From positions 1 to 64,000 of the forward strand of contig JADNYJ010000129.1 of the NCBI GenBank assembly GCA_015501075.1: 64,000 nucleotides of DNA. The letters run 5' to 3'. The DNA comes from Gymnopilus junonius (lineage: Eukaryota; Basidiomycota; Agaricomycetes; Agaricales; Galerinaceae). This document shows, in pieces, positions 44,276 through 57,304 of this stretch (its first letter is position 1; the number at the start of each line of letters is the position of its first letter). The translations under genes were made by a program, and so were the position numbers. The notes below the pieces were generated by a model, which worked only from the letters and a program-made list of their open reading frames with translations, ran no database searches and was not told the origin of the DNA.

Positions 44276-47104
44276 ATGGCCGAATCAGTGCACTTCCCTG
44301 CAGGGACAGCACCAGTCAAAGCAGAGTAAGATGAGAAATATATCTCGTTTTGAACAATTCTAACACATCTGATTCTTACAGGTACATAGTTTCTATCAAA
44401 CCAAAATATGTTGCGGACGACGACGCTGCAGAAGGAACAACGACCGGTAACCGAAGACAAAACCGCGATGGGCGAGATTCAACACCAGGCGGGGAAGGAG
44501 GACATGGTAGAGGAGGAAAGATGACAAAGGAGCAGAAGAAGGCTCGGCAAGGACAGAACAAAGGCAGAAAATTTGGGAAAGTAAGGGACGAGCTGGATTT
44601 ATGCTGGAGGATTGCCAATGGGTCAATATGTGAATATGGGTCCGAGTTGAGTTTTCGGTTCGTGAACTGCACTGTTTCTTATGCTAACTTGAAGACTAGG
44701 TGTCGATTTACGCACGATATAGCTGCTTATCTTGCAGTCAAGGCACCAGACATTCATATGCCTGAGTTGTCGGAAATTCCAGACACGCCACCTTTTGCAG
44801 CCGACCTGGACTCGCTGAGGAAACCTCACCCACAATATCCTTCTTTGGACATGAATACCGTTTGCCCAGTCTTTGCTGAGACGGGCGAATGCAGGTGAGT
44901 TGCCGTGAACAAATGGAAAACCAGGAATTGACTCTTTAGTAGGTACGGATTCAAATGCCGTTTCTTAGGCGGTCATGTCAAGATTTCCGAGTCTGGAGAG
45001 CTTTCGTTGGCAGGAGATGAGGACAAGAAAGCCAGAGCTGCACTGACGGCTCACGAAATCAACTTTGTCGGTCCCGACGTCCAGAAGCAACTACGCTCAC
45101 GAAAAGTCCGTCTCTTATCTTTTTCTGGCTTCAACCCATCCCTGAACAAGCCACCGACAGTACCCTCTCCCAATTTCCGACGAATACCTCCGTCAATTGG
45201 CTGTGGAAAACGGCGACGCGAAACCCAAGCCTGTCCCTGATGCTAACTCGGTTGTTATCGCAGAACCCGAGCAGGATCTGCAGGACGTTGAAATGTCTGT
45301 TCCTGCACCAGCACCGGCCCTGACACTGTAGAATCTCAACCAGAAGCTCCCAAGTCGAAAGAGGATGAGATTGTCGAGACTCGGACGGGTGACGCGGAAG
45401 CCTCAACGAGTCAGGTAGATACTCCTGACGTGCCAATGAGGTTCCAGGAAAAGAAGAGGTTAAATTGGAGTGGAAAGACCTGTCAGTTTCGAGTCCTAAC
45501 CAAATCGTGAATCTGCACTTACCACCGATTTAACAGACCTAGCGCCTTTGACGACTGTCGGCAACCTCGTTAGTTGATCCCTTTTCACAGACTTTATCGT
45601 GCTGAAGGTTGCTTTAACCAGCCATTCCGTCGACTATGTGTTGATCTCGGAGCAGATATCACTTGTGGAGAGAGTAAGCTGTCGTCATCTAGTTTATATT
45701 CCATCTAAGCTTACTTGGCTTCTCAGTGGGTCTCGCCAGCTCATTCCTCGCAGGGTCAAAAGAAGAGTGGTCTCTCGTCCGCCGACATCCCTCCGAGAAA
45801 ATATTTGGTGTACAAGTCGCAGGAAACAAACCTGCAAATTTGGTACCAACAGCCGAAGTACTAGCCAAGGAGCTGGATGGGAACGTGGACTTCGTGGACG
45901 TTAATTGCGGATGCCCGATTGATCTAGTGTTCAAGTCTGGAAGCGGATCTGCCTGTTTGTAGTTTCTTTTCGACGTCCTTCCTATGGCTTCTGATAATTT
46001 TTTCTAGTACTGGACACCGTTGGAAAGTTGGGCAAGATCCTGGTTGGGATGAATAAAGCCCTGGGCGAGATTCCAGTTACGCTCAAGCTGCGAACGGGTG
46101 TCAAAGATGGGAAGAACACGGCTCATAAGCTGATGCCTCGGCTTGGGACGGAATGGAATGCTGGTTGTATTACAGTAAGTGTCGATTGTTCTTGTTCCGG
46201 AAATAAACTGAGATATGACTTCGACGAACAGCTACATGGCCGGACGAGACAACAGCGATACACCCGCTTGGCGGACTGGGATTACATCAAGCACTGCGTC
46301 GAGGCTGTGCGCGAAAAGGAAAGAGAGGAAGATCGTAAGTTCCTATCGTTATGGTGTCCACAATTCCTCTGATAAATTCATTGATTCTTCTTTACATTCG
46401 GCAGTTCCTCCTATCCCCATCTTCGGCGGTGGTGACTGCTTCTCCTCACAGGATTACTGGCAAAAGGTGGAAACGACGGGTGTAGATGGTGTCATGATCG
46501 GACGAGGAGCGCTGATCAAACCATGGATCTTTACGGAGGTCAAGGAGAAGAGAGAATGGGATATTAGTGCCAGAGAGCGGTTAGATCTTATCAGGAAGGT
46601 ATGTTTATCTTTATACTGTTTTATGATTTAGTTAGCTGAGCTCTCGTAACCTGTGGCTTTCGTAGTATGCGGAATACGGTCTCAAGTAAGCCTTCTGCCC
46701 CTTCAAAATGATCTTGACATCTAATTATAACTCAGTCACTTTGGATCAGATACCACAGGTGTGAACGCAACGCGCCGCTATCTCTGTGAGGCACTCTCTT
46801 TCCAATACCGGTATATCCCTATCGGCATTCTGGAACATCTTCCAGGAAGGATCAACGATCGTGCGCCCGCATTCAGCGGAAGAAATGATTTGGGTCAGTT
46901 TCCAGTCGCCGTCCTTGTTTTTTTCTTGGCTAAGTGACTGATGTTGATAACGACTTGTCTTATTTTTTTTCCTTAGAAACGCTCCTAGCTAGCCCAGACA
47001 GCAATGACTGGGTGAAGGTTTCAGAAATGTTCTTAGGCCCTGCACCGGAAACTTGGACTTTCACTCCAAAGCATAAGAGTAATGCTTACGAGAGCCAGGG
47101 ATAG
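44276..47104 (+). CDS. DUS3: tRNA-dihydrouridine(47) synthase, Dus3 type
   Basis: ATG 44276 ([17 protein letters not shown]) and about nine short introns. Two CCCH zinc fingers ([20 protein letters not shown] and [17 protein letters not shown]) precede an acidic linker. The FMN-dependent TIM-barrel domain follows: [42 protein letters not shown] with the catalytic Cys, [46 protein letters not shown], and a C-terminal helical domain ending SNAYESQG at TAG 47102-47104. Dus3 reduces U47 of tRNA and some mRNA uridines. One base seems lost at the CCC of 45318-45320 in the linker; everything else stays in frame. Confidence 0.9.
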
Positions 47105-47271
47105 GGCCATGATGCGTATATTGAACTGGTCATTAGCAGAAAAACACGACTTGGGCCAAGCGATGGGTATATATGTAATAAATAGCAGCTTGGCTCGTCT
47201 AGAAACCCTGAAGAAAATAATATACATACGCACAGTCCACCACTCAAGCGAATCAAGGTGAGATACTGGAT

Positions 47272-48989
47272 TTAGACTCTGGAATATGCTGACTGCCGTC
47301 TGTCTTCTCGTCGAGCGCGGATCTTCAGCACGGTTATGACACTCACAGCTATGAGCAGATAAAGGGCCACGGAAATTCCGATGGCGAATCCTGCCGCCGA
47401 TCGAGGGTGGACTGTCCTGGATTGAAATAAGTTCCTTGCAAGAACAACTTGGATTTAACCCACTCATTTCCAAATATGAATTCCTTTGGCCATGGTGTTG
47501 CCACCTCTTCAGAATATGAAGTCGTTGATGATGCAGTCACAATGTGCCTGGAAGAACTATGATGTGCCTTAGTCGTTGATTTCGAGGTAAGAGTAGTACT
47601 GGTCACTGGAAAAGAAGTCGACAAGAGGAATGATGTTGTGATAGCAGAAGAGGTATGAGTTGTAATTGAACTAGTACTGGCCGAAAGCTCTTCAGGTGAA
47701 CGGGGGGTGGTTGTGGCAAAAACTTGGTGGCTTGTGGTTCGATGCGACACAGATTGGGCGGTTGTGTGCGTGTTAGAAGAATGATTATGAAATGAAGTCT
47801 TCGCGGGATGCTAGGAACAAAATACCATTCTTCAGAATGGGAATACATTGCTTTGAGTAAAAAAGGATAGAAGATACTATACCGTGGTCGTGTGCCTTTG
47901 CGATGAAGTGCTCGATTTAGTAGATGTATGTGACTCTGACGTTCTGAGAATGAAAGAAAAGGACATGAATGCCTGATTTCTACTAATGAACCCAACTTAC
48001 CTCGAATGAGTCGAACTTTTACTATCATGTGTATGACTTGAAAATGTCGAGTGTGCGTGAGTCGTTGTTGCAGATTTTACCTCTGTGGTGACTCTATTGG
48101 TTATTGGGCTCGTTGTTGGATTGCCACTGTTCGTTGAATGGCCCTGTTTAGAAGTTGGAGTTGGGATGATCGCTGAATGAACAGATTTAGAAGACGTGAA
48201 TTGGTGTCGGTGTGATTGGCCAACCGGGTTACTGGAGGATTTAGAAGCCGAGGTTGTCGACTCAGTGATAGATGCGGAACGGGTCGATTTACTAGATGTT
48301 GTAGGTATTAAGGTGGGCTTCAAAGTTACAGAAGTATGGCGAAGGGTGGTGGACTGACTGGCAGTCGTTGAACTGTGTTGCGCAGTTACCAAGGATGAAG
48401 TTCGATGTTTAAAGGGGCTGATGGAGGAAACGTGTTGAAAGCTGGAAAACGAGCGTAGGCTGCTAATCCTTGGATTGGAAGTAGCTTTGTTGGACATGCT
48501 TGGCTTGCCTGAAGGATGCAGACTGGTTGAAATAAACCTGAATGTCCTTGAAGGTGCATTAGTGGTCTGGAAGCGGTCCTGTTGTACTGGAGAAGATGAA
48601 AGCAGACTCTGGCTAGCAGAAGTATGTGAGACAAGCGAATGTGTGTTTGCGCCTTCTGTAGGCTGAAGAAGCGGACTATCAGAGGTTGATGACTTCGGTG
48701 TGGGGGATTGACCAGAAAGACTGCTCGTAGGCTGCTTTTTTGAACCTGGTCCACCACCGAAAGATGTTAAAGAGGCAATTGTGGTGGGCGATATTTGGGA
48801 CGGAGCAGATATTCTATGCAGAGCGGTATGTGAAGGTACGCCCTTTCCTGGTGATCCTTTCGTGGTCTGAACATCTTGGGCGCTTACTAAAATGCCAGTC
48901 CTTGACAACGACGATGCATACACATAAGGCGTAGATTTAGTGGCCAAACGGTCGTTGATAGTCTGACTGCTGTTTGCTGCAGTCACCAT
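47272..48989 (-). CDS. Mucin-like single-pass membrane protein (Ser/Thr-rich)
   Basis: The first in-frame ATG is 48989 (MVTAANSSQTINDRLATKST). Upstream reading continues only with TTG, so no signal peptide is visible; one may lie in a missed first exon. More than 400 residues are rich in Ser, Thr and His, as in heavily O-glycosylated wall proteins. Introns near 47950-47997 and 47820-47880 keep the composition. A final intron with GTGGGT donor near 47466 joins IFGNE to a basic linker and a clear transmembrane helix (FAIGISVALYLLIAVSVITVL), then the short basic tail KIRARREDRRQSAYSRV, ending at TAA 47272. The layout recalls wall-stress sensors, but no Cys-rich head domain is seen. Confidence 0.7.
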
Positions 48990-49839
48990 ACGAAAGTACT
49001 TTGCGGACTGAAATAAAAAGAAAGTGAGAAATAACAGACGGAAACTGAAAAGGGTGGAAAGAAAGATGTTCACGGTTGTATGCGTTGCAGAGAATTTAAA
49101 GCCTTTCAACCATCGCTGATGGTATGGTAGGTATCGAGCTATGGGCTCTTCGAATGTATTTTAATTATCCAATTATGTGCTGATGGCGTTGCTCAATGCT
49201 CAGGAAGGGGATTTGGAGATTAGATCCCATCAGTAATGTCAACTGCGGTCAAAATGGAAAATTGTTCAAACTCTCCGAGGTGAATATTTTCTCCCCAAGT
49301 TGTGTGCTTCTGGTTCAGCGAAGCATGAAATTCACAATTTACGGTGCCTAATGGTGCGAACAAGACGAAAACTGGAATGAATAGTCAATACGGTTCATCA
49401 CGTCACAACTCAGCTTGAGGATCAGATGCATCCTACCTCATCACCTACTGAAAGATTCGGCTTAGCCCTGTCCACAGAGTCAGACGATGGCTCTCACTAA
49501 AGCAACAAACAGATGTGTGCCCGTGAAGATCGCTTGGCACTGCCATGACATGCAGTTCTACGTCCTTATCTTTTGACGCTTTGACCAACCTGTGGTTAAT
49601 TTTACTCCGAAGGAAGTTGGTGTTCAAAGATAAGAAACGCACGCCCATACGCTCGGATAGCTGAGATAATTAGATAAAGATTACAACACTTCCCATGATC
49701 ACAACACTTGCTTGCAAGAAGCTCAAGAGTCGAAGTTCTGATTGGACATGCGATGTCAATCCTTCACAGGGCTTTCTACCCGATAAATACCCATAATGCC
49801 AGTAACTCGGGCTAAGGTGCGTCCTTCCGTTCCCTGGAC
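48990..49839. other. Divergent intergenic region
   Basis: This stretch lies between the mucin-like (-) and HDOD-like (+) genes. An ATG-started ORF at 49445-49648 (minus) has no recognised domain. No gene is claimed. Confidence 0.45.
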
Positions 49840-51101
49840 ATGACAGTAGACTTGCTCTTCCCTTGCACTACATTGGCATGTGCTTTATTCCTCTTTACCC
49901 TGTACAAGCTTTTCTACTACTACTTCACCTATCAACCTCCGGATTATTTCAAATTGTCTGGCGTTCCTTCTCCTACTCCACTATGGAAGTTTGACGTTAG
50001 CAAGGCCAAACCAAGGCCTTATCGCCCTTTCCGGTGGGAATATCATCAGAATATGGGTGAGTTGTGCTTCATTCTACAGTTTTTCGACCCGGACGGACTG
50101 ACTTATACAAAATAGCGCTAAAGAAATTGGAACCAGACTGGTGGATAGAGCTTGAGTCGACGTACCGCGAAAGGATCGCACAGCGCAAACAGCTCTTTTT
50201 TGACCATGGCAAAGGGACCTTGACGCGTTACCTGGCAGTGAGCCGGCCTGCAAAGAACTTATGGAAATGGTTATACAGTATCTGTGTACACGATATCCCA
50301 ACCAGTTCCGTATAGACTGGGCGTCCGGTGTATTTCAGAATCGCATCCTTAAAACATCTTTCGATACCGGTACCATTAATCCGCTTCATTTCCTTCTTGA
50401 AAACGTGCCTGAAGATTTTCTAATCACGGAAGAGGACAAGTCGACAGGGTTGTACGTCTTGCGCGCAGCTGTCTCTTGCTCGGCTGTTGGTTGGAGGTTG
50501 GCTGAGAAGATGGGAAGGCCGCTTCACGAAGTTCATGGTCCCGTTCCGGATTATGAGGAGAAAATGAAGTTCTCAATGGATCGGTATGTCAGTTTACATC
50601 AGTATCAGCCGCAATTTTTGTTTGACACACAGATAGGTTCTTCACCAAAATGACTTGCGACAAGCCGATACAGCGCGGTTCCTGGAGTCTCGAGATCGGT
50701 CAACTACTTTATTCTCAACCAGGCGACTCCCATTATAAACTTCGCGAGATCCAATCGTCCGAAATTGAGGTGGAAGACATTTACTTGCGCGTCGATTGGC
50801 AAACTCTGCGTCGTCTTCCTAGGTCGAAGGCGATTGTCTTCAACTTTAAAGCATTATTCACGCCTGCTACGGACTTCAGGAATGAGGCATATATTCCGAA
50901 GCTATTGGCCAAAATCTTGCGGGATGCAAGAAATCATATCTAGAGTATAAATCAACGCATCACGTCGAACACAAATTGCTGCCTGCTCTGGACCTGTGGG
51001 CCAAAGAACAGGAAGATAGGGGATGGGTGCCGAAGGATTGGAAAGAGAGAACATTAGATGAGGATCCTTTCTACCCTGCTTGGAATAAGATACAGAATTA
51101 A
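49840..51101 (+). CDS. DUF3445 / haem-dependent oxidative N-demethylase-like protein with N-terminal membrane anchor
   Basis: ATG 49840 opens a hydrophobic N-terminal helix (LLFPCTTLACALFLFTLYKLFYYYF), then the DUF3445 body: LKKLEPDWWIELESTYRERIAQRK, DFLITEEDKSTGLYVLRAAV, GWRLAEKMGRPLHEVHGPVPDYEEK, YLRVDWQTLRRLPRSKAIVFNF, and a C-terminal LLPALDLWAKEQEDRGWVPKDW. Introns lie at about 50056-50114 and 50582-50636. Single bases seem missing near 50250-50256 and at the AAA of 50931-50933; without them the frame stops early. Bacterial relatives bind haem and remove methyl groups from amines. The fungal substrate is unknown, and the membrane anchor suggests an ER location. Confidence 0.8.
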
Positions 51102-51474
51102 TGTAGCTCATACGAGGCCTTCCTCTTGGTCTCTGTCAGGTGAAATAAATGCTGTTATAAACGTAAACGTCAAAACCGAAGGATGATCATGATAGGTAAG
51201 TATGTACCTTCTAAAAACACGCAGAGGGCTGTTATCTTATCTATCATATTTGTGCCGAGGCGTCCAGCCAAGCACACCCAACTATTTTTGGTGCAGAATG
51301 ATGTCGGGTTGAAACTCGGAAGTTTTCATCCCCATTATGTGCTCGCTAGGCCCATTGACAATGATCAAGACAGACGAGATGGCTTCAGGGACAACGAGCC
51401 CACCCATTTCTTACCTTCATCATCCCTCAGCCTAGTACTAGTAGGGGCAATTGACTACAGGCTGTAGTGGGGAC

Positions 51475-52572
51475 ATGCCAGACGCAATCAATGTCGACGA
51501 CACGGACCCCTCCATCGTGTACTCAGGATCATGGCAGGTGCTCACGAATAATCCTCTGGAATTTGGCGGTGGCGTTCACTCTACAACGCAGGCTGGCGCA
51601 TCTGCAACAATCACGGTCAAAGGCACGTTCATTGGCTCTTTTCTTGTTTACCACCTGCTTAATCGTCAAGTATCTCCAGGAACTCGACTTCAGATGTTCT
51701 GCACAGTGGCAAATGGGACTGGTAATGAAACTGCCAACTTCATCTTCGACGGTCGCACTGGACCCAGCCTAATACGTAGCTCTCATGCGGATATGTCGTA
51801 CTATAAGGATGGATGGTTCGATTCCGGGCCAGTGCTGGATGTTGACCATGTCTCACGGTCTCAAACGGAGGCGGGGCCTCAGATACGCCATTTCAGATCG
51901 ACTATTTTGCGGTGAACGGGTCGGTGGTTTTGCCGTCTGGCACGCCTACTAGTTCTGGCAATTCTGCCTTAACTACATCGACCGGAAGTGTAAGTCCGAC
52001 GCAAAGTGACGTTGGTATAAGAAGTTCGTCCGGTACGTTACTTCCCATCTCTTCAAATCTGTCGCCTTATTAGTTCTTTCGCCTGATCAGGATCTAAACG
52101 TCCGGTAGGTGCTATCGTGGAGGAGTGGTTGGAGGCTTGTTCTTGATTGCCTTCCTTATTTTGGTCATTTTTCTTTATCGTCGGCGTATGGTGAAACATG
52201 TTGCCTCAAATGACGATATCCAGGAAAGGGAGGAAGCTCGTGAGTCGCTCTTTATCGGTGCAGCTCCTTGTATTGATAGGATTAATACCCAGCTGGTCCT
52301 CGTACCATGACTTCTATCACCCTTTTCAACTTGATCCAAATCAGACGTCAACCTCACCGTCAGGAGACTCCACCACACATTTTACTGTCAATACTTCAAT
52401 CAGTTCCGCCGAGAAAACACCCCATCTATTTTCCGTTTCTCCTCCACCGCAGCTCTCCTCCTCATCTTCTCTGCCTCCTTCTGCTCCGCTCGATACTGAA
52501 ACAGATTCTTTGTCTTATCAACTGCATCACCTCTCTGATAGTCCCCTTCATACCAAGCTTGAGGGCGATTGA
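51475..52572 (+). CDS. Membrane-protein paralogue of 17693-19082, with frame breaks
   Basis: ATG 51475 (MPDAINVDDTDPSIVYSGSW) and the following ectodomain (GGVHSTTQAGASATITVKG, QMFCTVANGTGNETANFIFDG, YYKDGWFDSGPV) match the gene at 17693. To reach the stalk, the transmembrane segment (VVGGLFLIAFLILVIFLYRRR) and the tail (PFQLDPNQTSTSPSGDSTTH.., ending at TGA 52572), one base must be restored near 51848-51853, near 52117-52121 and near 52320-52326. All three are apparent one-base losses while motifs stay well kept. This is either a live gene with consensus errors or a recently broken copy. Introns lie near 52033-52091 and 52240-52280. Confidence 0.6.
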
Positions 52573-52717
52573 TCCCGTTGCCCATCAGCACCGCGCATTT
52601 GTTCGTCTTTATTTTGGAGGACAATTCTGGATGGATATTTTTCTAACCTCCTGCTCGTATACCCGGCTGTCAAATAATTCGATTTTTAATTTATTGAAGA
52701 GGATGGCAGGGCCAGAA

Positions 52718-54187
52718 TTAGTCGAACTCGACAGAATCAGTGCCACCATGTACTAGCACTCGAAACAATCCATTAGTCGAACCGTTTGCCAGCCTCAAAG
52801 TAAGAGTTTTCTCCAGCAAGGCCCTATTGGAGGAAGACAACGCATTTTTTTTCTTGGCGGCAACACTGATGTTGACTTCCTGCAATTGTGACCAACAAAG
52901 TGGCATGTATTCTGGAGAGAACAAGGTTTTCAGGTGACTCCACGGAAGACCGTCAAGTATCTCAATCCATCCTGCTGAAGACTTGATGTTGTCAATGAGG
53001 ATGCTGACGAATTCAATCTTTAGAGGTTGTTCTGCCTCGACGACTGTCCGCAGGGCATCAATCACCAATCGAAGTTGCTGGGCAGTCGATTCCAAGCGAG
53101 GGGAACTTCTAGAGAGATTAAACCCGAGTGTTAATGTCTTCAGGACAGTAAATTTTCCTAAATCCAAGGTGTCAGAGCCTTGATTAACTTTATCAACCCA
53201 GTCAGTATACACCAGATTATCCTGTCGAAGATAAAACAATACGTACACCTATGCCAGGGGTCGAAAAATATCTTTAGATTGATCAAAGTCGAATGACAGG
53301 ATGAGAAAGACCACGGGACGTAGACTCCAACAGAACGCTGGTCGATTCTTATGTCAAGTGTGGTAAGACGTTCTAAACTTATAAGGTGCGGGCTGTTGTG
53401 AGGGAAAAGCTCGCGCACTGTGGCGACGGTTATTATCCTGAGCGTCCGCGGTGCGCATTTCGTCGTTGTGACGCTGTTAGAAGGCTTTGCTCGAAGATAT
53501 GGACTGCGGAGGTTCAGAGTGTCAATTTGCTGCAGTGAATAGAATAGCTGGGGAGGCATCGTGGCAGCAACAAAAGACACCTCTTGGAGTGTTTGAATGG
53601 ACACGACAGAAAGGAGGGCAGTCAAAACATCAGCAGGAATGTGAAAAACGTAGCTGTCCCTAAATATTGACAGAGCCAGGCGCTTAAGTTTTGGGTATGG
53701 TTGAGATAGGATGGTGCAAAAAGTACCCCTTTCGCGGGCATTGGGAGGAGCACCATCGTCTACTGCTGGTACCCCAACATAGGGCTTGCCAAGGGTGTGG
53801 CAGCCAATCTCCATGACTTCGATATGGTTGACTATGCCAGATTCATCCTGAATCTTCTCAGCAAATCGTTGCGCAGAGCTTTTGGTTTTAAGGCTAGCTA
53901 ATGATGTGTTGAATCGAATGGACACCCGGCGGAATTTAAGAGGACGAAGTAGAGTATGGAATGTGCGACTTGTCGACGAAAGCGCAGCGACCGTTGCAGG
54001 GAAGTCGACTAGATAATCGTATGCTATAAGATACCAGATGTCTGGGGGAGAAACAGTCCTTGTTCCTTTCTGAGGCGACCAGGGATCACTATCCTCAAAG
54101 CGTTCTTGACGGTTGAAAAGCCTGATGATTTGGAGTGGAAAAGAAAGCTGAGGTTGCGGGAGGATACCTTCTGATCGCTCATGTTGG
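52718..54187 (-). CDS. F-box/LRR protein, family A paralogue
   Basis: The frame runs from an upstream AG acceptor near 54187, with no in-frame ATG seen, so the first exon is missing from this model. PPDIWYLIAYDYLVDFPATVAALSSTSRTFHTLLRPLKFRRVSIRF matches the F-box segment of the 13074-14487 gene. LRR-like repeats follow (LKRLALSIFRDS, LQEVSFVAATMPPQLFYSLQQIDTLNLRS). An intron near 53195-53255 leads to FTVLKTLTLGFNL and GWIEILDGLPWSHLKTLFSPE, again matching family A. The end is TAA 52718-52720. Target unknown. Confidence 0.7.
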
Positions 54188-57100
54188 ACGACTGGGAGCT
54201 ACGTAGTCGTCAACGTGGGTATGTCAATTGAGGCTCAAGCCTGGATTGATATACCTCACTATCATCTATCAATCATACGCACGCCAGAAGGTGATAACAA
54301 ATTAGGCTGGCATCAATGACTCACCAACGTTACTACAGTTTAAATCCAAGTTGCGACCATCAGAATACTACGAGGCAGCGTTTGCAGACGGACCCTAAAT
54401 TAAAATAGTAGAAACTGCGAAAACAAAGGAAATCAAGCTTCCAGAGATAAATAAATGTCCCCAACTCGGTCAAATAGTGGACGCACCCACGCAAGTAGTG
54501 ATAGTGATAGATTTATAGTATGTCGCATCAGGAGTTTCATAATTTTAGCTTGAGCAAGCGCAAAAAGCGTCCAAAAAACGCCAAAGTAAAAAGTAAAACA
54601 TAACTAGGCAGAAAAGCGGCTTCCACGGCCCCACTCGCTAGTCGTGCCATCAGAGTCCATCAGAAATTTGTAATGACTTCCGAGAAAATTCTACTGATTT
54701 GGACCTGATCTACGCTTTTTTAGCTTGTTGCAAGCAGGAAAACTGGCAAAAGTGCGCAAGTAAATTGTGAACTTCCTGATGGACTCGAAAAGATCTTCCA
54801 AAAATAGCGCGTCTATTAGAGAAGACATGAATGTTTGCACGTCACATTCTAAGAATGCACTTCTGATAGAAACTTGTAAGGTTCTAGGAGTACTGGTCAG
54901 CACGTCCTAGACCACCAGTCGACCATCTTAATTTGCGTTAAAGGAAGAGGAAGTGGCAGCCAGATAGTAGGCATACCGCCGGGTTGGTTAAGTACATAAT
55001 ATGATGATAACAGCGAATTTTTCTTCCTTTTGGAAGGTTGTTCCTGACTGAAAAATAGAAGCTCATTCCTGGTTAACAGTATTGCTCCTCATTTATTTTC
55101 CATTTTTATTGGGGGAATGAGAAGGAAACACAAGACCCTTTAGTCCTTCGTTACCGGAGCGGGAGGAAGTGAAACAACTACATACAAAGGTAATGGGACC
55201 CATACTTCCAGGACTTGAGGAACTGCCTTCGCCGTCTTTGAAGACAATTGTTCAATTAGCGATTACCACATCTGCTCCATTCAAGAACCTCAAATGATTC
55301 ATCACCATCAGAAGCTCCCGATTATTCACCAGTCATGGGTTAAGGGTTGGTGACTATTTCCCTTCCATATGGCTTAATGCCGCATATGCATGTGTTCATT
55401 GTTCATTCAAATGTAACCAATAGCTGGATATTCAAGTAAGGGTACCTGATGAACTGATCATTTTTAAAATTCGTGGCTTCCATCCGTATGATAATAAAAT
55501 TTTTTGACGCCATCGGGACCCATGTGAAGCTCTTGATAGATCAGAAGACAAAAGGCAATGAAGCTATGCTTCAGAGGCTCAATCAGCTCCATCACGAGAC
55601 TATCAATCGAGCCAGACGTCCTAGTGATGCCAAGACCACGTTTAAGCGCCTACTTGGAGCTCTCTCGTGAACAACTTTGCAAGCAAACAACTGGTTCATG
55701 AGATCAAGCGCTCCTTAACGTTGCAGTTTGTAAGTATGTCACTGAATCACTAGCTTCCAATGGTCGCCTTCGAGTAGATTAGAGCGCGGCCAGGTACAAA
55801 AATAATCGCCAATTGTGTTTAGGACGTTCTTGAAGCACAGGGAGTGAGATAATGGTTACTAACCTGCAGTTTTTTTATCATCTACACTGGGATAAAATTT
55901 GCAAGATTTTGGGTAAAACGCCACAGGGCACTGTCTAAACTTACCAAGGGACACACACCAATTACTCAATGTCTCGCGTATCAATGCAACTACAGGAATC
56001 CTTGTAATCGAGCTAAATTTACGCCCGCATTTTTCCCCAAACGGTCTGGAAAAGTGACATGGAATTTAGAATATTCGGAAAGTGAGTCGAAAAAGGAAGC
56101 TTGAAGCATAAAGGCTGTGTTGGATGTAGGTGCACATACTCAGATGAATGAGTCAATTCTTAGATGGGCAATTTTTTGATAGTTTGCAACAGATTGAGGT
56201 AGGCATCGAAAGGGAGGATTAGAGTAAGGCGACCGATCCGACAAACTGCAAAAGAGTTGAGTCGACGACATGATGTCTGGTACCCTGACTATCGTCTTAG
56301 CATTGACCGGGATTCGATGGAAGTATTTACATTCTCTCTGCTTATTAAAGTTATTTATACCTATGGACTATAAGGGCAGCTTGAGATTGATCGCCGGTAT
56401 AGGGACATTCAGATGTACGGACTTCTTTCGTTGAACAAAAGATAGGACGCACGAACCTCGAGACCCAATGACCCAAGGGATAGGGACATCAAAACGCAGA
56501 TTGAAGACAATGATAAACTGAATCCTGATTCATGAACCAGCCTAGCTCATCTCCGAAGTCGCCACCGAGGATCGGAGATCGTCAGGTATATTAGCAATGG
56601 AAAAGAAGTAGAAGACACGGACAGCTTGAGAATATTCGTCTTTGCAAATTTACATGTCTGTTAGCACGTCTGATTAGGGAGTGATAGGGAGTGATTGAGT
56701 GGGAAAATGAACCGAGATTTGAGAATTTTTACTATCTCTGGGGATTGAATATTCAAATACTCAAGTTGAATGATGGGTGACACATGAAATCGAAGGCGAC
56801 ATCAGTCATGCACAATGAACCACACCCTTCGTCCATTTTGAAAGGCCGCGAATTGCAGATGCCTCGACTCCAGTGATGGGGATACAGTTCCGAGGCAGTT
56901 GGACCGTGGAGGCCGAAATGAGAGTCTGGCAGTGGAAAGTTAGCCGCGTGCCGCAGGATCAAACTTTGACCGTTGACGTGATCATCGGTCAGGACACAGT
57001 GTGTTTGTCGTCGTCGTCAATTTCCTCATTTCCTCCTCCATCCCGAGCGGAATTGCGGGAAAGGTCTAGTTGTATCATTATTGCAGCCAAGGGACCTTTT

Positions 57101-57297
57101 CATACTCAATATTTGTCCTTTTTCAGCAAGTCCGGGGTCTAATCAATAGTTGTGATACAGTTCCGACGCAACGTTGGAACTTCTTTCATCTTGGGCTTTT
57201 CAGGACGTTCACGATCACAGCACTGCCAACGCAGCCAGCATAGCCATAGTGCCGGTTTACCGTGCAATTTACAGCTGCGACGGCAAGTTGACTCGGT
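54188..57297. other. Gene-poor interval
   Basis: About 3.1 kb with no supported gene. One short open frame at 55488-55670 (MIIKFFDAIGTHVKLLIDQ.., 60 codons, helical and charged) looks coding but is unrecognised. No transposon ends or long repeats were seen. Confidence 0.45.
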
Positions 57298-57304
57298 CTA
57301 TATA
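57297..57304 (+). promoter_or_regulatory. TATA box, possible promoter of the NTase-like gene
   Basis: CTATATATACC occurs at about 57296-57306. The next 1.3 kb to ATG 58641 is pyrimidine-rich, with intron-like GT..AG segments (for example GTAAGT near 57946 and CCCACAG near 58052), as in a spliced 5' leader. Confidence 0.35.

Noticed and set aside
47033..47473. Minus-strand ORF of 146 codons across the end of Dus3
   Set aside because: It is out of frame with the mucin-like gene's transmembrane exon and antisense to Dus3; no domain.
49445..49648. Minus-strand ORF of 67 codons starting with ATG
   Set aside because: No domain, no splice partners and no similarity to anything recognised; not enough to call a gene.
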